Shown in pieces: positions 23,742-32,946 of a DNA stretch of 39,409 bases. This stretch comes from Tautonia sociabilis (GTDB taxonomy: Bacteria; Planctomycetota; Planctomycetia; Isosphaerales; Isosphaeraceae): contig NZ_RYZH01000056.1 of the NCBI RefSeq assembly GCF_003977685.1, forward strand, positions 1 to 39,409, given 5' to 3'. The notes under the pieces were generated by a model, which was not told the origin of the DNA, did no database searches, and saw only the letters and a program-made list of their open reading frames with translations. A program made the position numbers and the translations under genes. Positions within the stretch are counted from its first letter, which is position 1. Each line of letters opens with the position of its first letter.

Positions 23742-24758
23742 ATGCGACTGGGACTGATCGGCGCGACCGGGCACTGGCACTCCTACGCGGCGGCCCTCGA
23801 CCGCGTCCCCGGCCTGGTCCTGGCCGCCGTGGCCCCGGCCGGCCCCGAGGAGACCGTCGGGTCGTTCGACCACGCTCCCGGCCTCTCGGCCGACACCCGG
23901 CGCTTCGAGGATGCCGAGGAGCTGCTCGACACCGCCCTCCTGGACGTCGTCCAGGTCGCCGCCCGGTGCGACCGGATCCCCGGCTGGACCCTCCGGTGCC
24001 TGGAGCGGGGGCTTCCAGTGCTGGCCGAGAAGCCGCTGGCGATGGACTTGCCCACCCTCGAACGCCTCATTCGCGAGGCCGAGCGGACCGGGGCGGCGCT
24101 GGTGCCGATGCACACCATGAGGGCCGTCCCCGAACTGGCCGCGGTGCGCCGGGCCGTCCGGGCCGGGGCGATCGGCGAACCGCTGCTGAGCTTCAGTCAG
24201 AAGAGCTACAAGTGGGGAGCCTCCCGCCCCGACTGGTACCGCAGCCGGGAGACCTTCCCCGGCCTCGCCCCCTGGGCCGGCATCCACGCCTTCGACTGGC
24301 TGTACTGGATCCTCGGCGACGTCTTCACCGAGGTTTCGGGGCGGGAAGGGGCCTCCGCCCACCCCGACTTCCCCGCCTGCGCCAGCCAGGCCGGCTTCGT
24401 GTTCACCATGAGCAATGGAGGCGTTTCCTCGGTGACGCTCGACTACCTCCGGCCGGAGGGGGCCGGCTCGCACGGGGACGAGCGCTTGCGCGTGGCCGGC
24501 ACCCGGGGGGTCGTCGAGCTCTCCCTGGCCGAGGGCCGCCTGACGCTCACCACCGCGACGGACGGCCCCCGCCCCGTGCCGGTGCGCCCCCAGCTCGACC
24601 TGTTCACCCGGCTCCTGCGATCGCTCCGGGGAGAGGGGCCGCCTCCGATCGAGCCGATCGAGGCCGGCCGGATCACCGAGATCGCCTTGAAGGCCCAGCA
24701 GGCCGCCGAAACCGGCCGCGCGATCTCGCTGGAGGACTCTCCCTTTCGGAGGGCGTGA
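23742..24758 (+). CDS. Gfo/Idh/MocA family oxidoreductase, non-exported
   Basis: A 338-residue NAD(P)-dependent oxidoreductase. The ATG at 23742 has GGAGGAT upstream. It has no Tat or Sec signal, unlike the other two family members here. The nucleotide-binding loop is altered: IGATGHWHS (6-14) replaces the usual GxGxxG. EKP at 96-98 (LAEKPLAMD) is kept, and the C-terminal domain has WAGIHAFDWLYWILGDV, where family members place the catalytic His. It is divergent from the TIM-barrel isomerase, so both probably act on one sugar. The altered loop may change cofactor preference (inference). It ends 17 bases from the convergent kinase stop. Confidence 0.87.
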   Translation: MRLGLIGATGHWHSYAAALDRVPGLVLAAVAPAGPEETVGSFDHAPGLSADTRRFEDAEELLDTALLDVVQVAARCDRIPGWTLRCLERGLPVLAEKPLAMDLPTLERLIREAERTGAALVPMHTMRAVPELAAVRRAVRAGAIGEPLLSFSQKSYKWGASRPDWYRSRETFPGLAPWAGIHAFDWLYWILGDVFTEVSGREGASAHPDFPACASQAGFVFTMSNGGVSSVTLDYLRPEGAGSHGDERLRVAGTRGVVELSLAEGRLTLTTATDGPRPVPVRPQLDLFTRLLRSLRGEGPPPIEPIEAGRITEIALKAQQAAETGRAISLEDSPFRRA

Positions 24759-24774
24759 CCCCCCTCGGATGGGA

Positions 24775-27700
24775 TCAGGGCAGGCCGGGCAGCAGGGCCC
24801 GGCGGAGCCGGTCGAGCACCTCGGCCCCTGGGCGGGAGGGGGAGGCGGCCGGATCGGACGCGGCAACGGCGGCCGGATCCGGCGCCGGGGGGATGCGGTC
24901 GAGATCGGGACCGAGTTCCGCGGCGATCCCCTCGGGATCGAGCCTCACGTCGTCCGGGGTCAGCTCCCTCGGGTCGGTGTCCGGGCCGTCTTCGTTCAGG
25001 AAGCCGGCATCGCCGTGGCGAGGGTCGACCTCGACCCGGCCGACGGCCAGCGACCACTCGTCTCGGTCGAGCACCATCGGCTGGAGGTCCAGCCTCGAGG
25101 TTTCGTCCCGGCGATATTCGTCGACTCGGTGGTAGGCCACATCCCGGCTCTCGACCACCCGGATCCGATCTCCGAGCGATCCCAACTCCCCCTGTCCATC
25201 GACCCGGAACAGGGCGCCGCCGCCGGGTCCGGTGGCGAGGACCGACTCCCGGGCGGAGACCTCGGCCACCGGCAGCAGGGGACGGTCGGCGGCGCTGTCG
25301 AGCCGGACGATCCCGCCCCGGGCCACGGCGGTCACCCGCCGCAGTTCCAGCGAGAGCCGGGGCTCCGTCCCGTCTCCGGCCGGCCAGGAGGCCCGGCCCC
25401 GGCCCAGCAGCAGGCTGCCGGAGCAGGAGACGACGGAGTTGGATAGCTCCAGGTCCGCCTGGGCCCCCGGCGCCACGTCGAGCACATCGCCAGCCGACCG
25501 GATGAGGCTGTCCACCACTCGGACCCCCGCCGCGGCGGCCCCGCCTCCGGTTGCCGAGGGCCGGGAGGGGGAGGAGCCGGCCGGAGCGGCCGCTGGCCCG
25601 TCGGCGGTCGCGAGCACGGCGGCCGACGGGCCGGGACCGTCGACCGTCAGGGTGCACTCGGTCAGGTCGAGCGTCGCCTCCGGGGCCAGCGAGAAGGCGG
25701 CCCAGGAGCCCGAGCCGGGGGCCGCCTCGGCCGGCAGCACGAGATCCACCCCCCGGAGCCTCAGCTCTCCTCGCCGATCGACCCGGAACATCGTCGCCGA
25801 CCCGGACGGCCCGACCGGGTCGGCCGGATCGGGACGGAACCGGAGCAGCGGTCGGGTCGGCCCGGCCTCGGCCAGCAGCTCGACGATCCCGGAGCCCGAC
25901 AGCGCCACCGCCGGCAGGTCGAGCCTCGCGTCGCTCGCCAGGCGGAGCACGCCCCCCCTGCTGCCGAGCGCGTCGAGCCGCTGAAGCAACTGGGGAGTCG
26001 TTCGGATCGGCAGATCGGCGCCTGTCTCGGCCGTGGCCGAGGCGGCCACCGAGGCCGGTGTCGGCTCGGCCTCGGCCGCCGGAGGCCGGGGCGGCGGGGC
26101 GGGATCGAGCCGATTCGGCTCGGCGGCGCTCGCCTGGTAGCCGGGAGGCAATTCCCCCTCCACCGGCTCGACAGGCCGGGATCGGGTTGCCGAGGGGGTC
26201 GAGGCGAGCTCCGGCCCCGATCCGGTGGGGACGGCCGAGAGGACCATCGGGCCGAGGTCCATTGGGTCCGGGTCGAAGCCGGTGAGCCGGGCCGGGTCGA
26301 TCTCGGCCGGGGGCGAGGCGGCCGTCGTCTCGGGAGGCTCGATCGGCCCCGAGGGGCCTCGGCGAGCGCCGAGCAGGGTGTTCGAGCCCGCCGGGACCGG
26401 CTCGGGTCCGGGGAGGGACGCCTGTCGAGGACCCAAGATCGCCGGCCGGAACGCCAGGGCGGGCGGCACGTCCCGGGCCAGGGCGGCTCCGGGGTCGTCT
26501 TCCACCCAGACGTGCTCGGTCGAGGCCGCGGAGCTCGCCTCGGCGATCCCGAGCCCTCCCGCCCAGGCGTCGAACTCGAAGATCCGGGCCCGACCGCCTC
26601 CCGAGGTGGTGGCCAGGTACTGGTCGATCCGGGCGTACAGGTTGTTGATGCCCATCCAGCTCAGCCGGTCCGGGTCGTCGATCGCCACCAGGACGGTTCG
26701 GCCGGAGCCGAACTCCGGAGATCGCGGCGGGGCGACCAGCGAGTCCGACGCCACGACCCGGATCGACGTGCCGTCGAAGCGCAGGACCGGCTCGGAGCCG
26801 GCCAGCAGGCTGACGTGGGAGAGCACCAGGTGGGCCGGCACGGGGGGGGCGGCGGGAGTCGAAGGCGCGGGGGGGGGCGGCTCGAAGCCGAAATCGGGGA
26901 CCGGCGCCGGGGTTCCGGAGGTGTTGTTGAACCAGATGGCCGGCCCGCGCTCGGCGATCGAGCAATCCTGCAGCCACAGCGTCATCGGCCCCCGGGCCAG
27001 CAGGCCGACGCGCCCTCCGGCCAGAGTGCAGCTCTCCAGCCGAACCGGCATGCGGCCGGGATCCGGCCCGATCGGGCCGTCGTCGGCCTCGAGGTCCGGG
27101 GCGACCAGCTCCACGGCCGCCGGCAGGCCGGCCCCCCGGATGTCGCACCGGCTCAAAGCCAGCGCCGTCCCCTCGGCCAGGATCGCCGGCCCGGTGGAAC
27201 CGGAGAGCCGGAAGGTCAGACCTTCGAGCGTCACCCGGCCGCCGGCGAAGTGCAGCAGCGGGCCGGAGTCGGCCGCGAACGCCTCATCGGGGGCGGCCTG
27301 GAGCACCGGATGGGTGTCGGCCGCCGCCCGGATCGTCAGGTCGGCCCGGATCGGCGCCGCTCCGGCGGCCGGCTCCAGCAGGTAGGGCCCGTTGTCCCGC
27401 AGCACGATGGTCGACCCGGGAGGCTCCGACCTGAGCACCGCGCGCAGATCCTCATCGGCCCGCACCCAGACCTCCCGGGGCGCCGAGGCCGTCGCCGACG
27501 GCTCGGCCCCCTTGCGGGGCGTCGAGGAGGCCAGGCCCGGCCCCGACGAGGAGGCCGACGGCGGAGCCGGCGACCGTTCGGGAGCCGCAGGAGCGGAGGA
27601 GGTCCCGGACGGCTGCCGGGCGCTCGAGGTCGTCTCGGCCAGCTCGAACGGTTCGGGGGGAAGCGGCAGGGCCGGGTCGAGCTCCGGCTCTCTGCCCAGC

Positions 27701-28902
27701 CAGAGCAGCACGCCGACGACCAGGGCCAGCCCCGCCGCCGGCAGGCTCCAGAACAGGTGGCGTTCCAGGCCCGGCGTCCTCGGCGCGGCGTTCATCCAGA
27801 CCAGCCCCTCGGGGCTGATCGACCGCAATCCCAGGGCGCCGGCCAGCGTGAGCAGGTCGCGCACCAGTTGCTCGGGCGTCTGGTAGCGGCGGTCGGGGTC
27901 CTTGGCCATCAGCTTCAGCACGATCGCCGAGAGGTCGGCCGGCACCGCCGGGTTGAGCACCCTCACGTCCGGCGCTGGCTCCTCCCGGTGGCTGAGCAGC
28001 TTCTGCAGCACCGTGCCGCCGGGGAACGGCGGCTGGCCGGTGAGCATGTGGTAGATCGTGCAACCGAGCGAGTACAGGTCGCTCCGGGTGTCGACCGACC
28101 TTGGATCCCTCGCCTGTTCAGGGCTGATGTAATCGAAGGTGCCCAGGGTCATGTTGCTCTGGGTCAGGCCGTCGTCGGCCCCCTCGCGCTCGAAGCGTCG
28201 GGCCAGGCCCATGTCCACCAGCTTCGCGCGGCCCTGCTGGGTGACGATAATGTTCGATGGCTTGATGTCCCGGTGCACCACCCCCCGCTCCGAGGCGTGC
28301 ACCAGGGCGCCGGCGATCTGCAGCGTGAAGTTGATCGCCTCGGCCACCGGCAAGGGGCCGTGCTGCTCCACCCGCTGTCGGATCGTCGTGCCGTCGATAT
28401 ATTCGAAGGCGATGTAGTGCAGCCCCTTATCCTGGCCGATCGTGTAGACGCGGGCGATGTTCTCGTGGTCGAGCCGGGCGGCGGCCCGCCCTTCCTGGTA
28501 GAAGCGGCGGACGTTCTCCGCCTCATGCGCCTGGCCGGGAGGCAGCACCTTCAGCGCCACGAAGCGGTCCAGCCGCACGTCGAGCGCCCGGAAGACCGCC
28601 CCCATCCCGCCGACCCCGATGGCCTGTTGGACCTCGAACGAGTCGAGCCGGTCGCCGATGCCGGGCAGGCCGGCCTCCATCGAGGTCCGAGCGGCCCCTC
28701 CCCCCGACCCGGAGCCGGATTGGATCGCGATCCGGGAGCCGGAGCCAGTTGCTGGGATCCCCATCCCCCGGCGCACCGTCGGGCTCTCATCGGCGGTCAG
28801 ATCCGGACCGACCGCCGACGGCCGGTCGGCGGTCGGGCGCCAGCTCCCGGTCGCCGACGGCGAGTCCTCGGGCTTCGGGGCTTGGGGAGGGTGTTCCTGC
28901 AT
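24775..28902 (-). CDS. Giant Ser/Thr protein kinase with extracellular beta-helix-like region
   Basis: A 1375-residue receptor-like kinase. The ATG at 28902 (MQEHPPQAPK) follows a good promoter; a frame to 29016 adds spurious residues. After a disordered 80-residue N-terminus comes a Hanks-type kinase domain: Gly-loop GVGGMG (96-101), Lys118 (VALK), HRD at 210-212 (VVHRDIKPSN), activation-loop DMG at 230-232 in place of DFG, and SPE at 260-262. A membrane segment lies at 382-402, followed by a Pro/Ser-rich linker. The rest, about 900 residues, consists of repeated short strands of right-handed beta-helix type (VTLEGLTFRLSG, LALSRCDIRGAG, VRLESCTLAGG and many more), outside the membrane. It probably senses or binds surface polymers (inference). 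No partner phosphatase is seen. Confidence 0.9.
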   Translation of the reverse strand: MQEHPPQAPKPEDSPSATGSWRPTADRPSAVGPDLTADESPTVRRGMGIPATGSGSRIAIQSGSGSGGGAARTSMEAGLPGIGDRLDSFEVQQAIGVGGMGAVFRALDVRLDRFVALKVLPPGQAHEAENVRRFYQEGRAAARLDHENIARVYTIGQDKGLHYIAFEYIDGTTIRQRVEQHGPLPVAEAINFTLQIAGALVHASERGVVHRDIKPSNIIVTQQGRAKLVDMGLARRFEREGADDGLTQSNMTLGTFDYISPEQARDPRSVDTRSDLYSLGCTIYHMLTGQPPFPGGTVLQKLLSHREEPAPDVRVLNPAVPADLSAIVLKLMAKDPDRRYQTPEQLVRDLLTLAGALGLRSISPEGLVWMNAAPRTPGLERHLFWSLPAAGLALVVGVLLWLGREPELDPALPLPPEPFELAETTSSARQPSGTSSAPAAPERSPAPPSASSSGPGLASSTPRKGAEPSATASAPREVWVRADEDLRAVLRSEPPGSTIVLRDNGPYLLEPAAGAAPIRADLTIRAAADTHPVLQAAPDEAFAADSGPLLHFAGGRVTLEGLTFRLSGSTGPAILAEGTALALSRCDIRGAGLPAAVELVAPDLEADDGPIGPDPGRMPVRLESCTLAGGRVGLLARGPMTLWLQDCSIAERGPAIWFNNTSGTPAPVPDFGFEPPPPAPSTPAAPPVPAHLVLSHVSLLAGSEPVLRFDGTSIRVVASDSLVAPPRSPEFGSGRTVLVAIDDPDRLSWMGINNLYARIDQYLATTSGGGRARIFEFDAWAGGLGIAEASSAASTEHVWVEDDPGAALARDVPPALAFRPAILGPRQASLPGPEPVPAGSNTLLGARRGPSGPIEPPETTAASPPAEIDPARLTGFDPDPMDLGPMVLSAVPTGSGPELASTPSATRSRPVEPVEGELPPGYQASAAEPNRLDPAPPPRPPAAEAEPTPASVAASATAETGADLPIRTTPQLLQRLDALGSRGGVLRLASDARLDLPAVALSGSGIVELLAEAGPTRPLLRFRPDPADPVGPSGSATMFRVDRRGELRLRGVDLVLPAEAAPGSGSWAAFSLAPEATLDLTECTLTVDGPGPSAAVLATADGPAAAPAGSSPSRPSATGGGAAAAGVRVVDSLIRSAGDVLDVAPGAQADLELSNSVVSCSGSLLLGRGRASWPAGDGTEPRLSLELRRVTAVARGGIVRLDSAADRPLLPVAEVSARESVLATGPGGGALFRVDGQGELGSLGDRIRVVESRDVAYHRVDEYRRDETSRLDLQPMVLDRDEWSLAVGRVEVDPRHGDAGFLNEDGPDTDPRELTPDDVRLDPEGIAAELGPDLDRIPPAPDPAAVAASDPAASPSRPGAEVLDRLRRALLPGLP

Positions 28903-29272
28903 CGGCCGTCTCGCGATGAGAACGGATCGGGTCGAGGGCGGCACGATCGGTCGCAATCCGTTGCGCCCACGATGCGAAGGGCGACGTGCGCGGACGGGCA
29001 GCGGGCGGACAGGCACGTCGAAACCTAGCGTCTAACTCTAGGAGCGACGGCCAGGGGTGTCAACCTCCATCACTCAACCCGAGCCCGGCGAATGACCTCG
29101 GGCAATCCTCCCGATTGGCCCGCCATGGGCGCCATCGTCTCCTCCCGACCCCGACGCGGCGAGCGGCCGTGCCGACCTCCCCGGGGGGCTGACCGGGTCG
29201 CCTCCCCGCGCCCGATCTCGAGCGAGGGGAGGCCGCCCGCCCGCCCGGCCGGACGGACCGGGCGATCCTCGC
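28903..29272. other. 370-bp intergenic region
   Basis: It lies between the esterase stop and the kinase start on the minus strand. It carries the kinase promoter (29035-29063) and a compound hairpin (29220-29274). Nothing else is recognised. Confidence 0.6.
29035..29063 (-). promoter_or_regulatory. Sigma-70-type promoter of the kinase gene
   Basis: On the minus strand a perfect TTGACA (29058-29063), a 17-base spacer, and TAGAGT (29035-29040, 4 of 6). The leader to the ATG at 28902 is about 125 bases. This supports the shorter start, because the ATG at 29016 would lie within 15 bases of the transcript start. Confidence 0.65.
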
Positions 29273-29274
29273 TC
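29220..29274 (-). terminator. Compound hairpin at the end of the esterase gene
   Basis: GAGCGAGG (29220-29227) pairs with CCTCGCTC (29267-29274), and inside it CGCCCGG (29242-29248) pairs with CCGGGCG (29258-29264). The outer arm overlaps the esterase stop codon. No T-run on the minus strand. Confidence 0.45.
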
Positions 29275-31369
29275 AGCCCTCGGCCGTCGCCCCCCTCGGC
29301 TCGATTAGCCGAAGCCCCTTCGCCCCCAGCGCCCGGTAGCAGTCCGGCAGGTCGATCCTCCTCAGCACGTCCGGCAGCAGCGCCGAGAGCGGCCAGTCGT
29401 ACCGCTCCGATTCGGCGATGTTGGAATATGATGTGAGTGCATGTTTGAGCGTAACCGCCTTCAGGTCGTCCCCCTCGTCCCGCACGGCTGCCAGCGTCGC
29501 CGGGATCGCTCCCCAGCCCCGGGCGGCCAGATGGATCTCGGCATGGCCGATCGAGCGGAGCCATTCCAGCACCCGGAGCACGTCAATCGCCCGCTGCGCG
29601 GGTACGGGACGCCCAAGCATGATTCCATGAGCCGCATAAAAATAATCATTGCCATAAGGGGTGAAATAAGAGTCGAGTCCGCAGGTGTTTGGCCTCGATT
29701 CCCCGATCCCGCGCACGTCGCAGGCGTAGAAGGCGGAGTCGGGCTCGGCCTCGATCAGTTGGCGGACCAGGGGCTCCTCACGCAGCTCCTCGTCGGCGGA
29801 CGTGTCCGAGACGTAAAGGATCGCCCGGGTCGCGTCGGCCGGAGGCCGGGACTGGTGCGGCCGGTCGTAGAGCCGGTAGACGATCGCCTCGATGCCCGGC
29901 TCGGTCGGCACGGCATAAACGCCGGCGTTTCCGTTCGGATACCCCCGGCCCGAGACGGGCCGGAGGATCCGGTAAGGCGGCAGCCTCCTCCCCTCGGGCT
30001 CGGGCACGAGCGAGGCGACCGCTTCCCGGGTGGCCTGGGGATCCGGCTCGCCCCGCTCTCGGGCCAGCTCCTGGGAGCGCTCCCGGGTGAACGCGACGAT
30101 GGACTTCGACCCCATCGCGCCGACCTGGCCCTCCGGCGAGCACCGCAGCGCCTCGATCGGCTCGATCGTCAGCTCGGGTTCGGCCGAGACGTCGGCCAGG
30201 CCGGTCACCCGGTTGAACCAGCCGTACATGGCCTCTCGGTTCTCCTGCGAGTACCCGTGCTCGGTGGGGCCGACGAACAGGCCGATGTCATCGGGGCGGC
30301 CGAGCAGCGTGTAGAGCCGCTTCAGCCGACGGTGGGCGAGGATCGACCCGCGCACGTCGAAGTAGTCGCGCTCCTTGGCCAGGATGATGACCGGCTTCGG
30401 GGCCATCGCGGCGAGGAAGTCCTCGTGCTCCAGGCCCAGCTCCAGCGCTCGGGGCGGGCACTGCTCGATGTCGGCCGGCAGCTCGTTCTCCAGGTTGCGG
30501 CGGAAGCTGGTGACGAAGCAGCTTGGCGCCCCCATCGCCCAGCGGTCCTCCAGGCCGCAGAGCCAGGTGGTCATCGTGCCTCCCCCGGAGTTGCCGGTCA
30601 CGCCGACGCGGTCGGGGTCGACCTCCGGCCGGCTCAGCAGGTAGTCGAGCGCCCGGATGCCGTCCCAGGCCCGCCAGGCGGCGAGGTTCTCGCCGACGAG
30701 CACCTGCTGATTTCCGGCCTTCAGGTGTTCCCGGACGCCGACGCCGACGGTTGAGCCGAGGGCGTCGTCCAGGTATTGCAGCCGCTCTCCCTGGCCGATC
30801 GGGTCGAAGATGAAGCAGACGTAGCCGAGCCGGGCCAGCCCCTGGGCGAAGCTCTGGTACGCCTCGGCCGCCTTCCCCTCGACCGAGTGCCCGCAGGTGC
30901 CGACGACTCCCGGCAGCGTCCCCGATCGGCCGGTCGGCACGTAGAGGTTGCCCGTCACGAGGAACCCGGGCCGGCTCTCGAAGATCACCTTCTCGACCCG
31001 GTAGCCGTCGCGCTCCAGCGTCCCGGTCACCCGGGGGTTCAAGGGCGTTCGAGGCGGGGTCGATTCGGGGAAGAAGGAGGCTCGGATCCGCTCTCGGACG
31101 GAGGAGACGTACCGCTCGGCGTCCGCTCTCGTGCTCAGGGCTCGGATCGCCCGGTTCCGAGCGGCGTCGAGGGCGCGGACCCGGGAGACGTAATAGTCCT
31201 GGAGCATCCGGGGGAAGCGGTTGAGGATCGCCCGCTCCTGGCCGGACTGCGCGGGGGAAGCGGCGGCCTCGGCCGGGGCGAGGGCTCGGGCCACGGTCCA
31301 GGCCATCGCCGTCGCGGCGCCGAGACGGCCCAGCGATCGGCGGGTCATCTGGGATTCGGTCGAAAACAT
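29273..31369 (-). CDS. Tat-exported acetyl-xylan-esterase-like alpha/beta hydrolase, two-domain
   Basis: A 698-residue product. The ATG at 31369 has AGAGGA upstream; MTRRSLGRLG at residue 8 onward is a twin-arginine signal. The first hydrolase domain is complete: GTCGHSVEGKA, FDPIGQGERLQYL, nucleophile Ser261 in VGVTGNSGGGTMT, and a late His in GPTEHGYSQENREAMYGWF. It resembles acetyl xylan esterase/dienelactone-hydrolase-type enzymes that remove ester groups from polysaccharides. From about residue 490 a second alpha/beta-hydrolase-like half follows (ILYVSDTSADEELRE, CDVRGIGESRP), in which the nucleophile elbow reads ARGWG (616-620) without Ser, so it is probably structural. Parts of this half use unusually AT-ending codons. 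The substrate is probably an acetylated or sulfated glycan (inference). Confidence 0.85.
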   Translation of the reverse strand: MFSTESQMTRRSLGRLGAATAMAWTVARALAPAEAAASPAQSGQERAILNRFPRMLQDYYVSRVRALDAARNRAIRALSTRADAERYVSSVRERIRASFFPESTPPRTPLNPRVTGTLERDGYRVEKVIFESRPGFLVTGNLYVPTGRSGTLPGVVGTCGHSVEGKAAEAYQSFAQGLARLGYVCFIFDPIGQGERLQYLDDALGSTVGVGVREHLKAGNQQVLVGENLAAWRAWDGIRALDYLLSRPEVDPDRVGVTGNSGGGTMTTWLCGLEDRWAMGAPSCFVTSFRRNLENELPADIEQCPPRALELGLEHEDFLAAMAPKPVIILAKERDYFDVRGSILAHRRLKRLYTLLGRPDDIGLFVGPTEHGYSQENREAMYGWFNRVTGLADVSAEPELTIEPIEALRCSPEGQVGAMGSKSIVAFTRERSQELARERGEPDPQATREAVASLVPEPEGRRLPPYRILRPVSGRGYPNGNAGVYAVPTEPGIEAIVYRLYDRPHQSRPPADATRAILYVSDTSADEELREEPLVRQLIEAEPDSAFYACDVRGIGESRPNTCGLDSYFTPYGNDYFYAAHGIMLGRPVPAQRAIDVLRVLEWLRSIGHAEIHLAARGWGAIPATLAAVRDEGDDLKAVTLKHALTSYSNIAESERYDWPLSALLPDVLRRIDLPDCYRALGAKGLRLIEPRGATAEG

Positions 31370-31420
31370 GATTGATTCCTCTGGTGGGATCGGCGTGGGT
31401 CGCCGCCGGGCCCCGGCACC

Positions 31421-31449
31421 TTGGCAGCGGGCATCGGCGGTAGTCTAAT
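31421..31449 (+). promoter_or_regulatory. Good sigma-70-type promoter for the Gfo-ThuA unit
   Basis: TTGGCA (31421-31426) and TCTAAT (31444-31449), each 5 of 6 to consensus, with a 17-base spacer. The leader to the ATG at 31513 is about 57 bases. It lies in the 143-bp gap to the divergent esterase gene. Confidence 0.65.
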
Positions 31450-31512
31450 GCCGGAGAGGCCGCCCCCGCCAAGGGTCAGTCCCCGCTGCCCGAGTCCCCA
31501 GGAGAACGTGCC

Positions 31513-32817
31513 ATGCCCCGATCCTCGCCGATCGCCCTGCCGACCCGCCGCCGTTTCCTCCGTTCCTCGATCGCCGCGGGCATTGCCCTCTCGGCGGCGC
31601 CGATGGCCTTCGGCCGGCCCCGTCGAGTGGGCCCGAACGACCGGATCACCTTCGGCGTCATCGGCGTCGGAATCCAGGGCCGGGGGCTGGCCGTCCGGAT
31701 GGCCCGACGGCCCGACGCCCAGGTCGTCGCCGCGGCCGACGTGGTGCGGGTCCGCCTCGACGACGCCAAGGCCCGCATCGAGAAGGCCACCGCCGACCGC
31801 GACGGCACCGACTCGCACTCCGGCTGCGACACCTACCACGACTTCCGCGAGCTGCTCGCCCGGGACGACCTCGACGCCGTCATCATCGCCACGCCCGACC
31901 ACTGGCACGCGATCCCCTGCGTCCTGGCCGCCGACGCCGGAAAACATATCTACTGCGAAAAGCCCCTGACGCATCACATCGCCCAGGGCCGCACCATCGT
32001 GGACGCCGTCGAGCGCAACGGCATCGTCTTCCAGACCGGCAGCCAGCAGCGCAGCCCCGGCGAGTTCGGCGGCAACTTCACGCGGGCCGTCGAGCTGATC
32101 TGGAACGGCCGCATTGGCGAGGTGAAGACGATCCGGGTCGGCGTCGGCGGTCCTCCCAAGCCCGCCGACCTTCCTGAGCAGGAGGTCCCCGAGGGGACCG
32201 ACTGGGACTTCTGGGTCGGCCCCGCCGCCTTCATTCCCTACAACGAGGTCTACTGCCCGAAGGGGGTGAACGACTTCTTCCCCGACTGGCGGAGCTACAT
32301 CCCCTTCGGCAACGGCGGCATCGCCGACATGGGCGCCCATCACTTCGACATCGCCCAGTGGGCCATCAAGAAGCACCGCTCCGGCCCGGTCGAGATCCAC
32401 CCCCCCGACGGCGATGCGACGACCGGGCTCCGGTTCGTTTATGACAACGGCATCGAGATGGTCCACGGCGGCCCCGACGACTGCACCTTCGAGGGCACCG
32501 AGGGAATCATCCGGGTCGGCCGCTCGAAGTTCGAGGCCGAGCCCTCCTCGATCGGCGAGCCCCTCCCCGACGACGCCGATCGCATCGACGCCCAGGGCAG
32601 CCATTATGACAACTTCCTCGCCTCCATCCGGGGAGAGGCGACCCCCGTCGCCCCCGCCGAGGTCGGCCACCGGACCGCCACCGTCTGCCACCTCGGCGTC
32701 ATCGGCTACGCGCTTCGCCGCCCCTTGCGGTGGGATCCTGACGCCGAGCGCTTCCTCGACGATGACGAGGCCAATGCCCGTCGCTCCGAGGAGTACCGCG
32801 CCCCCTGGATCCTCTGA
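31513..32817 (+). CDS. Tat-exported Gfo/Idh/MocA family oxidoreductase
   Basis: A 434-residue product. A twin-arginine signal (PTRRRFLRSS, residues 10-19, then hydrophobic to AFG) precedes a Rossmann domain (VIGVGIQGRG, 49-58), IIATPDHWHA (124-133) and EKP at 149-151 (YCEKPLTHH). The C-terminal domain has YIPFGNGGIADMGAHHFDIAQWAI, with the catalytic-type His pair. The final WILP-type end (SEEYRAPWIL) matches the other exported member at 11998. Exported sugar dehydrogenases of this kind are multiplied in Planctomycetes; substrates are mostly unknown. The ThuA gene follows on the same strand after a 129-bp gap holding a strong hairpin. It is divergent from the esterase, suggesting work on one glycan (inference). 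Confidence 0.92.
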   Translation: MPRSSPIALPTRRRFLRSSIAAGIALSAAPMAFGRPRRVGPNDRITFGVIGVGIQGRGLAVRMARRPDAQVVAAADVVRVRLDDAKARIEKATADRDGTDSHSGCDTYHDFRELLARDDLDAVIIATPDHWHAIPCVLAADAGKHIYCEKPLTHHIAQGRTIVDAVERNGIVFQTGSQQRSPGEFGGNFTRAVELIWNGRIGEVKTIRVGVGGPPKPADLPEQEVPEGTDWDFWVGPAAFIPYNEVYCPKGVNDFFPDWRSYIPFGNGGIADMGAHHFDIAQWAIKKHRSGPVEIHPPDGDATTGLRFVYDNGIEMVHGGPDDCTFEGTEGIIRVGRSKFEAEPSSIGEPLPDDADRIDAQGSHYDNFLASIRGEATPVAPAEVGHRTATVCHLGVIGYALRRPLRWDPDAERFLDDDEANARRSEEYRAPWIL

Positions 32818-32827
32818 CCCCCCCCTG

Positions 32828-32859
32828 CCCCGCTCCCCGCTCTCCCTCGGGGAGCGGGG
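32828..32859. terminator. Perfect 12-bp hairpin after the Gfo gene
   Basis: CCCCGCTCCCCG (32828-32839) and CGGGGAGCGGGG (32848-32859) with an 8-base loop, 10 bases after the stop. No T-run. It may attenuate rather than end transcription into the ThuA gene. The sequence type (C-rich arm, CTCG loop edge, G-rich arm) is one I know as a dispersed intergenic palindrome in GC-rich bacteria. Confidence 0.6.
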
Positions 32860-32946
32860 AGGATCCTGAGAGGGCTCCGTTCCGAGCCGAAGTCCCGCGG
32901 CTCGCCACCAGCGATCCGCCATCCCTGAATCACCCTGGAGGGCCCC

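Noticed and set aside
26512..29028. 838-residue plus-strand open frame
   Set aside because: Shadow of the kinase gene; no coherent domain.
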